NCBI GenBank assembly: GCA_947179155.2
Contig: OX359275.1
Location: forward strand, 41,153,898 to 41,217,897
From: Hedera helix
Taxonomy: Eukaryota > Streptophyta > Magnoliopsida > Apiales > Araliaceae
Length of the DNA: 64,000 nt
Reading direction: 5' to 3'
The translations under genes and the position numbers were made by a program. The notes below the pieces were generated by a model. That model did no database searches and was not told the DNA's origin. It saw nothing but the letters and a program-made list of their open reading frames with translations. This document shows positions 50,203 through 60,378 of the stretch, piece after piece (position 1 is the first letter of the stretch; every line of letters starts with the position of its first letter).

Positions 50203-51363
50203 ATGGAGTTGAATGCTATCAAAGATGCATTTGATTGTGTTTCAAAGAAGCAAAAACTTTCCTATTCTAAATCTCAAGAAGTGATTGAGCGAATGAGTCA
50301 CGAGATCGAACAGGCATTATCAAGAATGCAATCAGGCGATGATGCCATGTCCCAACGTGATCATAAGTTGATTCTTGGTGAGCTTAAAACAAAGTTGAAA
50401 GAGATTGCTCCAGTCAGTCAGCTGGAAGGCACACAGAAGGAACTAAATGTCGCTCTTAACAAATACCCAAAGCTCCTTGAGAAATCCTTCAATCCTGATA
50501 TATCAAAGGCATACAGAAATGTTGATTTCGATATTCACACGGTCAACCAGATAATTGCCAGCCACTTTTATAGGGATGGCCTGTTTGATATAGGGGATTG
50601 CTTCATTGACGAAGCTCGTGAGCCAGGGTATGCTGATAAGCAATCTCCTTTCATTGAAATGTATAAGATACTTGAAGCAATGAAATCTCGAGATCTTGAA
50701 CCAGCGTTAAACTGGGCTTCAACCAACCGCGAAAAGCTTAATCAAAATGGATCAGATATTGAATTGAAGCTTCATCGCTTGCAGTTTATGGAAATTCTGC
50801 AGACAAGGGGGAGAGATGAAGCTCTAAAATATGTCAGAAAATTTCTCACACCGTTTGCTACCGTTTACATGGCTGAAATTCAAAAACTCATGGCATGTCT
50901 GCTATGGGCCGGAAGGCTTGATTTGTCCCCATACTCTGAATTATTATCACTGAACCATTGGGAGAAATTGGCAGAGGAGCTGAGTCGGCAATTCTGCAAC
51001 CTTCTTGGCCAATCCTATGAGAGCCCACTGAGCGTTACTATCGCAGCTGGAGTTCAAGGTTTGCCAACTCTTCTGAAGCTGATGAATGTGATGACAGGTA
51101 AGAAGCAGGAATGGCAGTCTATGAAGCACTTACCTGTGCCAGTGGATTTGGGCAGAGAGCTTCAGTTTCATTCCGTCTTTGTATGTCCAGTAAGCCGGGA
51201 CCAGGCAAGTGAAGAGAACCCGCCAATGTTGTTGTCATGTGGGCATGTGCTCTGCAAGCAGTCTATAACAAAATTGTCAAAGAACAACAGCACACGACCG
51301 GTCAAGTGCCCTTACTGCCCGTCTTTGGTTGAAGTAGCTCAGTGTAGGCAGCTGTATTTCTGA
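50203..51363 (+). CDS. RMD5: RMD5/GID2-type subunit of the GID/CTLH E3 ubiquitin ligase
   Basis: One uninterrupted coding exon gives 386 residues, full length for the plant family. Order of parts: N-terminal helical region; LisH-like segment (about 113-145, HTVNQIIASHFYRDGLFDIG); CTLH (about 149-205); CRA region (SPLSVTIAAGVQGLPTLLK); and a C-terminal RING variant. The zinc ligands are C328, C346, H348, C351, C369 and C372. The second position of the first pair is Ser (CPVS), so only part of a classical RING is present, as is known for RMD5/RMND5. In yeast and animals this subunit pairs with the Gid9/MAEA RING to ubiquitinate targets, including gluconeogenic enzymes in yeast. It ends CRQLYF, as expected for the family. 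The upstream leader is probably split by a long intron. Confidence 0.95.
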   Translation: MELNAIKDAFDCVSKKQKLSYSKSQEVIERMSHEIEQALSRMQSGDDAMSQRDHKLILGELKTKLKEIAPVSQLEGTQKELNVALNKYPKLLEKSFNPDISKAYRNVDFDIHTVNQIIASHFYRDGLFDIGDCFIDEAREPGYADKQSPFIEMYKILEAMKSRDLEPALNWASTNREKLNQNGSDIELKLHRLQFMEILQTRGRDEALKYVRKFLTPFATVYMAEIQKLMACLLWAGRLDLSPYSELLSLNHWEKLAEELSRQFCNLLGQSYESPLSVTIAAGVQGLPTLLKLMNVMTGKKQEWQSMKHLPVPVDLGRELQFHSVFVCPVSRDQASEENPPMLLSCGHVLCKQSITKLSKNNSTRPVKCPYCPSLVEVAQCRQLYF

Positions 51364-52285
51364 TGTATATTTAGACATGTACACTATTTGTGTTTTAAGC
51401 TCTCTCTCTCTCTCATGACTGAACTTTAATTATGTCGTTTAGTGTTGTAAATTGAAGTGGAGTTGTTACAATCCGGTGGGGGTAGCAAAGTTGGAATGTT
51501 GTATTCGTTGATGAATTCCATGTAAATAGAATTCTTTGCACATCCATCTGAGTAATGGAAAAATGGCAAGCTGGTTGTACAAAATGATTCGAGGCTGTGA
51601 GCCACGGTGCCCAGAGCCAAAGTAGTTTCGATTTATTTGCTCAAGTGATGTGGAGTAGTGTTTAATTGGGATGGTTACCAGAGGAAGGTGAGGAAACAAA
51701 GATGGTCTGTAGAGGTGGAAGCAATTCTGTTTGTATATTGATTGATCTATAGTGTTGCTTTTGTTTGCAATTGACCCTCCCTCCCTAGGATTTTAATATC
51801 CAGGTTTTGCAGCTCCTCGGATTGTGTTCATAATTCATCCTTCTTTGATACTCCATAAAATTAAAAGAATTGCCTGGGTATTAAAGGCTACTGCTTTTTT
51901 CGTTAATTGATCCACTAAGATTAGGTCGTGATGAACATCAACGGTTGAATGTGGATATGGAATAACATAGCACAGATTTAAACTATCATAGCATATGATT
52001 ATATCATACATGTATACACAATTGGGTAATTATTTCTTTTTAATGAATTTTCAAAAGATAATATTGAGTTTTTATATTTAATTTAATTAACTAAACAAAA
52101 TATTAATAATATTTTTTAATATATTTGCAGCTTTCTAAAACGCCAATTAAAAAAGTGAGAAAAATGATATATAAAGTATGCGGCAAGTTATTTGAATTCA
52201 GTTAAACAGAAGACAAGATAAAGGATACTAAGCTTTGAGGTGTGCAATTTCAGGGGATCATCGATTCTTCCAGCCTGGAAATATA

Positions 52286-52603
52286 CTTCCTGCGTCCAAA
52301 TATTATAAGATTAATGTTGTTTACTTTTAAAAAGCTAATTTTAAATATTTTTAAACTTATAATTGAGATAAATTCATTTAATTTATGTTAATACAATTAA
52401 AAATATTATAAACTATTTTAAAAAAAATACTACTACTAATAAGATTTATTATTTTAAAAAATTAATTTAATTATGTCAATTTTAAATTTAAAAATATTAT
52501 AAATTATTTTTTTTTTAAATTAATAATAATTTTATAATTTAAAAATATCACAAATAGACTTTTAAACGATTAATAGTAAACTTATATTTCAAAACCAAGG
52601 AAA
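52286..52603. mobile_element. Stowaway-like MITE, third member of the local family
   Basis: CTTCCTGCGTCCAAATATTATAAG on the left resembles the complement of the right end near 52580-52603, and TA flanks both sides. The interior shares 'ttttaaatatttttaaactt' and 'taagatttattattttaa' with 2698-2957. Confidence 0.6.
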
Positions 52604-53175
52604 TACATGAGAGTGCCTAGGTTTCTTCGCACCCTTTTTTATCTCTTCCATATAGACTTTTAGTAGAGAAAGGCCCGCTTAAATTGAGAAAAGCGTAATT
52701 TTTTCATACATTAAAAGGAGTGAAAACTTTTTTATTTTGAGTAAAGAGTTGTACTATGGGATTGTATAAAAAAGCAAGAGTCTAAATACTCTGTATCAAA
52801 ATATAAGATTATTTTAGAACGTGTTTCTTGAGTAATAATAGGACTACTACAAAATATGAAACAAATGTTGAGCAGCTCAACAAGTCATTTTTCTCAAAGA
52901 CAATACTCTTAACATGTTTAGCCAAAAGAAATGGATAGGGGTTGTTTGGCCATAGCTGTCTGACATGAATGATTAGAGTAGGACTCCATCCAATCATATT
53001 ATACCCAGAAATTATGATAGCGTCTCAAATTCAATGAATATTTCGTTTCCATAATAGCTCCTCTACCAACCGCCTGCATCACCCACCCGGCCACCCAACC
53101 CTCTATAATGCGGCCTCTTAACACAAAAGGTTCGAACATTAATTACTTTTCTGGTGATTGTTCAAATATTTACGA

Positions 53176-56042
53176 TCTATTATATATACTAAAATGCAGT
53201 ACAGTACATAATACCGTTGTTTGACAAGTGACTTTTTCACAATGAAACACATGTCTTACGTATTTAATACCCTCAATCCTTACTACGATTTTGGGAATTT
53301 ACTCCACTTTTTATAATTTTCTAATATTATACATTTTATATAATTATACCATACATATAACTTATTTCCCAAATTACTATTACCCATTAAATCCGGCTTT
53401 TGGAATTTTAAAATATTATATACCATTTATAATATTATATTTTACATTATATCATACATATTATTATTAAATAAATAATAACAAAATTGAGTTGAACCAT
53501 TACTCCTGATTTTCGTATTTTATAATATTATACTACACATTATACCTTAAACAAGTAAAAAAATACAATTTACTAACCATTATATACCATTTGTAATATT
53601 ATACCACACAAATAATAACAAAATTATTTTTATAATGTATGGTATAATCTACATGATCATTACAAATCTAAATTTAATTATGTTCAAACATAATTATTAT
53701 ATCCTAAAAACAAAATCAGTACATATCTAAACTGTTTTGATAATCTCAAGTGCTCTGTTAATCTCAACTGCAAAAATGTTATCATTACTAATTTAATTAT
53801 ATTATAACGTAATATTATACCATTTATTTACACTTATATAACAACATTAATTATATTACAGCGTAATATTATACCATTTATCTCAATCCCACATTAAATC
53901 TAAACTTATGCCACGTGTCGCTCTATGATGAAACATTACTGGAAATGTCACTCGCAGCTTGCACTTTCAGTGAAACCTTAATACACCCATTTTTTTAATT
54001 ATTTCACATACACATAATAATTCAACATATCTTAATTCGATATACATATCACATCTCACAACTGAATATTTCTATATTTTTCCAGCTTTCAAAAATCAGA
54101 CCATACTCACCATAAAAATAATTATTTTTACATTCAGATTATTCTCAGAGACAATAAAATTATTTTAACTCATACAATTCACGCCTATGTATTAAACTTT
54201 TAAAAATTAATTTTATCTCACAAAAAAAATATTAATTCCATAATTACACAATAAAATTGTAATATAACCAATAAATATGTTACGATTACAAAATTGCATT
54301 AAATCCATGGTATGACTGTCATGCAACAATTTCTAATTTTTTTTACATATAATATTAATTATCTGATAATATTATTAGATTCTCAACTTCTAGCAACTCT
54401 CCCAACCAAAAATAAAACTTCTTCGTAAATATTGTATTAGGATTCCTACTTAGTTGTATGTATAGCACAAAAAATAATATTATTTTTTTTGGTCACAAAT
54501 CATATAAAATTGCAAAATTAAAGAAATACCAAATAGATAATAATCCAATTTTATGTATGGTTGGTCTACACAATTTTTATAATAACCCTATAAATATATA
54601 CCACCTATTTCATTCTAAATCACACTGCATAACAGTTTTCTTCTTCATATATTTTGCTTCTATATGGTAAGCTTATTTTTCTTTTGTTATTGCTCTTTTT
54701 CTATTTCTATTACATTATGTTTCTTTGTCTCATCATGAATCTAACTTCAATTTTTTTTTCAACTTCATTTTGAACATTTGTCTCACCACGAATCTGACTT
54801 CAACTTTTTTGTTGTTTGATTATTTAGTTGGCGCAACTACTAAATACAATTGTGTTACTAACATCAGTCCTGTAAAAAGAAACGTGAAAAATTAAGACAC
54901 AAATAACAAAACTCTGAAATATGCCTTGCTTCTATAAAGGTGACTACATAAACAGTATTAACATGATATTGTTGAATGAGAAGATATATATACATACATA
55001 AACTTTACCTTAACTATAACAACTTGACATCTACAAATTGTTTACCTTTATTATAACAACTTAACATCTACAAGTTATTCCTTCGTAGGATGGCAGAATA
55101 CAAGTCAATATCAAAAGAACACTTTAAAATAAATTTCAACCATTGGTCAAGGAAAATAAAGTTTTTATTATCACCAATTTTGTTGTTAGTCAGAACGGTG
55201 GTTCTTTTAAAGCTACCAAACATCCATATACGATTAATTTCGTATATTCCACCTCATTGCAAGAGTCAGATGATGCTTCAATTCATACATATGGACTCCA
55301 ATTCAGTCCATTTGATCAAATACTAGCTAGCGCGATTGATGATTCTTACTTAGTTGGTATGTTTCACAATGATTTTGAAGTCATTTTTTCATACAAATTT
55401 TATTATTTAACTGTATAATTGTAATGTTTTGTGTTTAGATGTTATTGTTCAACTAACTGCAATTGGAGATTTACAACTCAGCACAAACAATGGGAAACAA
55501 AGTAAGAGAGTTAATATTGAATTAACTGATAACATGTAAACTATACATATTGCTCAAAACTACAATTATACAATAGATTCGTATGAATTTTTTGTTCTAA
55601 TGTTGTATTCATATATCAGTCAAACTATATTGACTTGACGCAATTTCAAATTGATATTATCCAATAATTTTATTTTTGAATTGTTTTATTATCTCATTTT
55701 TTGCTAATAACTCTGACACATAAATATATGATATTATCCAATAATTTGAATTTTTAATTTTTTTTAAAATAATTCTCAAGCAAAAAAATATGTAATATTA
55801 TCCCATCACTGGGCTTTAGAACTTTATTTACAAAAAAAATTCATGCATAATTTTAAAAAATTTTAAATTCCTTAATCAGACAATTTTTTTTTAATATTAT
55901 CTCATAAATACAAATCTAAATTGATATTATATCCCATAATTTTATTTTATATTATCTCAAATTGATTGGTTATTAATCTAAACAATTTTTTAATTTTTTT
56001 TAACAAAACGAATAATCCCGCATTGCGCGGGGTTGTATCTAG
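53176..56042 (+). mobile_element. Helitron (2.87 kb) with RPA-like gene relic
   Basis: The 5' end TCTATTATATATACTAAAAT and 3' end CTAG match plant Helitron rules. A GC-rich hairpin lies just before the end: CCCGC (56017-56021) pairs with GCGGG (56027-56031), 11 bases before the terminal CTAG. The element sits between A (53175) and T (56043), the normal Helitron target, with no target duplication. No Rep/helicase was recognised, so it is non-autonomous. The only coding trace is the RPA-like relic at 55090-55540, on the same strand. Most of the body is A/T-rich. Confidence 0.85.
55090..55540 (+). pseudogene. Broken replication protein A (RPA70)-like gene inside the Helitron
   Basis: A start-like piece MAEYKSIS (55090) is followed in another frame (55143-55356) by VFIITNFVVSQNGGSFKATK and then FSPFDQILASAIDDSYLV. 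After a GT-AG intron (55357-55438) comes DVIVQLTAIGDLQLSTNN, ending in ELTDN at a GTAAAC donor (55536). This is the second OB-fold region of the RPA-like proteins carried by plant Helitrons. The first OB fold is mostly deleted, the frame shifts between the two parts, and no downstream exons were found. Confidence 0.8.
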
Positions 56043-56124
56043 TTTATTTCTAATTTGCACCTCTGTTAATGTGGATGTGGTAATTTCTGTCTCATGTGAT
56101 TAATTCTTGACAATGAAACCGATA

Positions 56125-56258
56125 ATTGAGTGATGCCATATTTTCGTTTCTCTAGTGGTAAATGTTTAGGCAGCCTTGCTAAACATCAAATATTGAGTGA
56201 TGCCATATTTTCTTTTCTCTAGTGGTAAATGTTTAGGCAGCCTTGCTAAACATCAAAT
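56125..56258. repeat. 67-bp tandem duplication
   Basis: The unit starting 'attgagtgatgccatatttt' occurs at 56125-56191 and 56192-56258 with one visible change. It begins about 80 bases right of the Helitron end. Confidence 0.93.
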
Positions 56259-57056
56259 TATAATACTACGTTTAAATTGTAGGAATAAATATGAAAATAA
56301 AATGACTCATTTTTATGAAATAAAATTAAATTAATTGAAGTTAGTATTTTTGTTAATTCAGTAAAAAAATTGGATCCATCATGCTTGCCAGCCACTGCTG
56401 TCTCTTCTTGTATTCCTTTCTTAATATCCACGTCATAAATAACTCGAAAGCAAATTGGATCTTCTCCCATGTTTGACTTTTGGGGAAGAAGAAACTCCAT
56501 TAACATTATTATACTACTACTATACTATATCGTAGGACAAAAGAAGCCAGCCGTCCATTTGGTACATGCATGCATATACTTTATTGTAATCATATCATAT
56601 CCAGACCCGAACGAGCAAACAAAAAAAGCCAACACCATTTATGAACTAAATAAATTTTTAACACAAAGAAACAACAGAGATTAATTAATTATATGGATAG
56701 ATAGATATAAATACCTTCCCATCATTCTCTTCTCCTCCCTTTAATTTACTAAACAATTAATATTTCCTAACTTTGTTTATTCATTTCATTCTAATCATAC
56801 TATTCTATGTACTCCTATTCTCCTTCACCATATAACGCCATACATACATACATACGAGGATATGATAAGATATAGGGATTAAATAAACACAAAGTGGTGA
56901 GCTCCCCCCACCCGGCCGAATCAATCAATTAATCAGTCCAATCCCCTTATCGTGGCCCGTGGTCTTTCCTTTTGCTGTCACTATCTCTTGTTCGCACTCT
57001 GCAGAAAGGCCCTAACCGTCGGCTACCGCTTGTCCCTATTATAAGCCTTGACCCCC

Positions 57057-57057
<1 letters not shown>

Positions 57058-57086
<29 letters not shown>
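57058..57086. repeat. 29-base poly-C run
   Basis: An unbroken C run lies about 90 bases beyond the stop codon of the WAV3-like gene. It reads as poly-G in that gene's likely 3'UTR, which is on the minus strand. Confidence 0.85.
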
Positions 57087-57087
<1 letters not shown>

Positions 57088-57176
57088 CTTTCTCCTCCCT
57101 CTCTCTGTTTTTCTTTTTTTAATTTCTAAGTTATATAAACTGGTAATAATAATTATTTAAAACCATAATTTCCAAC

Positions 57177-59442
57177 TTAAAATCTGGCGTCTTCGAAGCC
57201 GTGTAAGTCGCTGACCCTATTCAACGACTTTCTCATAATCGCCACTTTAGCAAGTCTTTCTGCGGCTCTCCAAGCTGATGTCGGCGTAAGCGGCTCACCC
57301 TTCTCACCCAACAACGCGAGTTCCCTTTCACTAAATAATATGCTACGATTACTCCGTTGATTATTCTGATTCTGATTCTGATTCTGACGCCTTCGACGAA
57401 TCTCTGTTAATTCCGCTTCCAGACAGCTAACGAACTCTTCAGCTGAAGCCGAGCTCGACTGCAACAGCAAGGCCCTAGCTGATGACACCATGTGGTGTGC
57501 GCCGGTTAAGTCATTGCGCTCGGCTAATCTTCGTGACTCAGCTAAGGCTCTCGTACTGAGGAAGAGGTTTCTCAGCCGTTGGATGCTTGGGGCTGATGAT
57601 CTGACGGCGCGTGGTTGTGGAACCAGGAGAGCTTGCTTTCCACCGTAAATAACCTCTTGAGTTGACGGGTCTCTGAAAATACATCGGACGGACATTACAT
57701 GGTGGGATCCCATTGCAGAAGATGGAACTTTCAATTCCACCAGTAATTCTCTCTCTTCTTCTGAATACAAGTCTCCAACATGGGAAGTATTCGACCCGAC
57801 TGCGTCGGGCCGGGGAGTGTATGAATAGACCGCTGCAATTTCTGCCGGAGCTGAACCGGATACAAACCCTAGTTGAAGCCTGAGATCCTGTACCACAACG
57901 CTGAGTAAACCTACCACACATTTAGCCAAGGCATCTTCGGATGGCGCGTGTCCATCTATATTGAATCCAATATAGTGCACGGGAATGTCCGGGTTGGCGT
58001 AGCGAGTGGATGACACGAATGACGATCGTCGTCCTTGGTGGGAGGATGATCGGAGGTCGTGACTGTCGGACAATAGCATGATGCTACCGACGGGATTTCT
58101 CTCCCGGCGATCTTCTAGAACCTTCGCTGCCTTCTTCAGCGCGTCGCTCGCGCTAGACGTTCCTTCCAGTACAGCTAGCGCATCTATAATTCGACGCGCC
58201 GAACGCCGGCCGTTTGTAGTCATTCTCCGCAGCGGAAGCAACCGCTTGGAGGTGGCAGAGAACGCCACAATGGAGAGGCGATCGGCTGAAGAGAGAGAAG
58301 AAATAACTAATCTCATCGCGCGCTTCATCATCTGCATCTTCTTACTTGTCATGCTTGCACTGACATCAAGTACAGTCACCAAATCGATCGGAGCTCCACG
58401 CGTCGCCCTCTCCGGTGCCGGAGGAGCACTCACCTTCAAAATAATCGCACAGGTCTCATAACTTCGGCCAATAGACACCACGGCCGCCTCGGGCAATAAT
58501 CTAACTTCAACGTTTTTAGAGTTGATTTCAATTGGACTAGTACTCGCGTTCTCGAAAAAGCCCCGTAATTCTTCTACTCCGTTTCCACTCTCTTCGTCTC
58601 CATTTTCATCAGATTCTGGAATTGGATTAAACCGAGCTACAGAAGTAGGTGACTTTAGAGGTTCATCATCGTTATAAACTTTTAAATCAGACCTTTGATA
58701 CTGTTTCCTTTCATTACTGACTTTAACATCTATCCTTGCGGCAAATTCCTTCTTTTTTTCAGGAACTAAAGCAATTTTCTGGTTTTGAATGGACAAGAGA
58801 GGCATTTCTTTCCAAATTGAGCTGCAAACAGGACAAAGCAGCTGGATTTGCTTCTTTACATATGAAGCAATGCAAGGGAAATGAAAGGTATGAGAGCACT
58901 CTGCCGTGAAAATGGCCATTCCTTGGCTCGTCTTGACACTCTGTAAGCATATTCCACATCGACTCTGCTAACCAGGAAATAAAAAGAAAAGCAGCCACAC
59001 AAAAAGTAAGTAGCGTAAACTTTTATAAAGCATAATACCAAAATTCAAGTGGGGAGATTCTTCTTACTTTGGAAAGGCGCAGGGTGGATTTGAGGAGAGA
59101 GAAAGTAGAAGGTGAGCGGGGAGATGATGTATTGGTGGAGGAGAGGTGGGAAAATGTAGGGGTATTCTTAGCCGTCGTTTTGCACTGGAGTTTGGGGGTC
59201 TCAGGCACTGATGCTGCAGGAACAGTTGGTGTCGGACACCGTAGAGATGGGGTGGATAGAGGCAAGCGAGGTGTGGAAGGACTTGAGAAGAATCTGGTGA
59301 ATTTGCTACTCATGATCTTTGGGCTGGGATTGGTGGTGTTGCTCTGTGGATGTAATTTTTGTTGCTCGTCTTTAATCACCGTGGGCTCTTCTTGATCTCT
59401 AGGAATTGATGTACAAAACGCTCTTCGCCACCCCAAAACCAT
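57177..59442 (-). CDS. RING and von Willebrand A domain E3 ligase, WAV3 (WAVY GROWTH 3) family
   Basis: Two exons, 59442-59068 and 58964-57177, join in phase 0 and give about 720 residues. The N-terminal 125 residues (MVLGWRRAFC start, then Ser/Pro/Thr-rich, SSKFTRFF) are low complexity. The intron falls just before the RING-H2: C128, C131, C148, H150, H153, C156, C169, C172. A von Willebrand A domain follows, with MIDAS DVSAS at 325-329 (VTVLDVSASMTSKKM) and a later LLSDS. The C-terminal part carries the family's conserved region and a short QN repeat. Arabidopsis WAV3 and its homologues are ubiquitin ligases needed for normal root gravitropism. The gene converges on RMD5. By position it best fits the At4g37890/At2g22680 branch (remembered, not aligned). 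Confidence 0.93.
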
Positions 59443-59640
59443 CGTCGCAATCTCTGTAAGTTGTGAAAACTTTTGGCCGCTCTCGTGTTCAATATTTTTA
59501 GCGAGGGGGAGGGTAATGAAATAGAAGAAGAATTGGATTAATGGGAGAGAAGACAACTACATACTCAAATAGAAAGACGGAGGGTACAGTGAATACATAA
59601 GAATAGATAATAACGACAAACAAACATACTTTATATTATA

Positions 59641-59745
59641 TTATTATTTTATTTTTTTTACAACATTTAGCGGAGGTGATTTGATCCCACACCTTTTGCA
59701 TAGCAAAGGTGGTGTGGTGTTACCATCAGGATTCAGGCCTATCTT
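59641..59745 (-). mobile_element. Possible short tRNA-derived SINE
   Basis: On the minus strand 'ctgatggtaacaccacacca', then 'cctttgctatgcaaaagg', then 'tgggatcaaatcacc' follow the A-box, anticodon-stem and B-box layout of a tRNA, closest to tRNA-Ala. An A-rich tail ('gtaaaaaaaataaaataata') follows 15-20 bases later. It is too altered to be a working tRNA. No target duplication was identified. Confidence 0.4.
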
Positions 59746-59786
59746 ATATATATCCGTATGGTCCTCCTCCATATTTGACTATTAAC

Positions 59787-59791
<5 letters not shown>

Positions 59792-59820
<29 letters not shown>
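59792..59820. repeat. (CT)n microsatellite
   Basis: About 14 CT units lie 350 bases upstream of the WAV3-like start codon, within its likely promoter or leader. Confidence 0.9.
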
Positions 59821-59825
<5 letters not shown>

Positions 59826-60031
59826 TCGGAAAATCACTCGCTGTAAAGGCACTATTCTCTCTATCGCTATATAAAGTAAGTACTCCTCATGAATGCATAA
59901 TGGTTTATTTTAGGAGGTGAAATTAGTATTTCAAAATAGAGCCTTTTTGTACACTGGCAAGTGGAGGTAATTTTACATGCCACAAAGTCAACGAGTGAAC
60001 CCCCCCCCGATATATAGCCACTCGGCTCTTA

Positions 60032-60378
60032 GAGCATCTCCAGCAATAATTTTTGTTGAGTTCTTAGACTAAATATAATCTAGGATTCCTTTTTCTCCTC
60101 CAGCAAATGGACTAAATTTAGTCCAAGACTATATTTAAAATCCTCAAAAGACTATATCTAGGAATTGGATAGTCCATGGACTATAAATATAATAGTATTT
60201 AAATAGAAAAGTAGAAAGATGATAGGAGTTTTATTAAATTTATTAATTATTTTAATTTTTTTATATTATAATCCATGGGATAGTCCATCTGCTGGAATGG
60301 TGGAAGACTAAAGGACATTTGATGATGTCATATGGACTAAATATAGTCCATAATATAGTCCATCTGCTGGAGATGGCC
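60032..60378. mobile_element. Tourist-like (PIF/Harbinger) MITE, 347 bp
   Basis: Left end GAGCATCTCCAGCA and right end TGCTGGAGATGGCC are inverted repeats. TTA occurs on both outer sides (60029-60031 and 60379-60381), the PIF/Harbinger target duplication. 'gactaaatatagtcca'-type segments fold inside. The 'GAGCATCTCCAGC' terminus is widespread in plant genomes. Confidence 0.85.

Larger units (their letters stand above)
51364..57176. other. Region between the converging RMD5 and WAV3-like genes
   Basis: RMD5 3'UTR probably occupies the first few hundred bases. Then come a Stowaway-like element (52286-52603), a Helitron (53176-56042), a 67-base tandem duplication (56125-56258) and a 29-base C run (57058-57086). 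A stretch near 56.9-57.1 kb is richer in C. Outside these, no gene was recognised. Confidence 0.6.

Noticed and set aside
51426..51699. Minus-strand frames after RMD5
   Set aside because: They lie in the probable RMD5 3'UTR and have no recognisable domain.
57538..59395. Long open frames overlapping the WAV3-type gene, e.g. 57538-57921 minus, 58078-58461 plus and 59069-59395 plus
   Set aside because: They are alternative-frame or antisense shadows of a verified coding region and contain no domain.
59641..59745. Functional tRNA-Ala gene
   Set aside because: The acceptor stem does not close and the B box is altered (GATCAAATC), so at most it is tRNA-derived.
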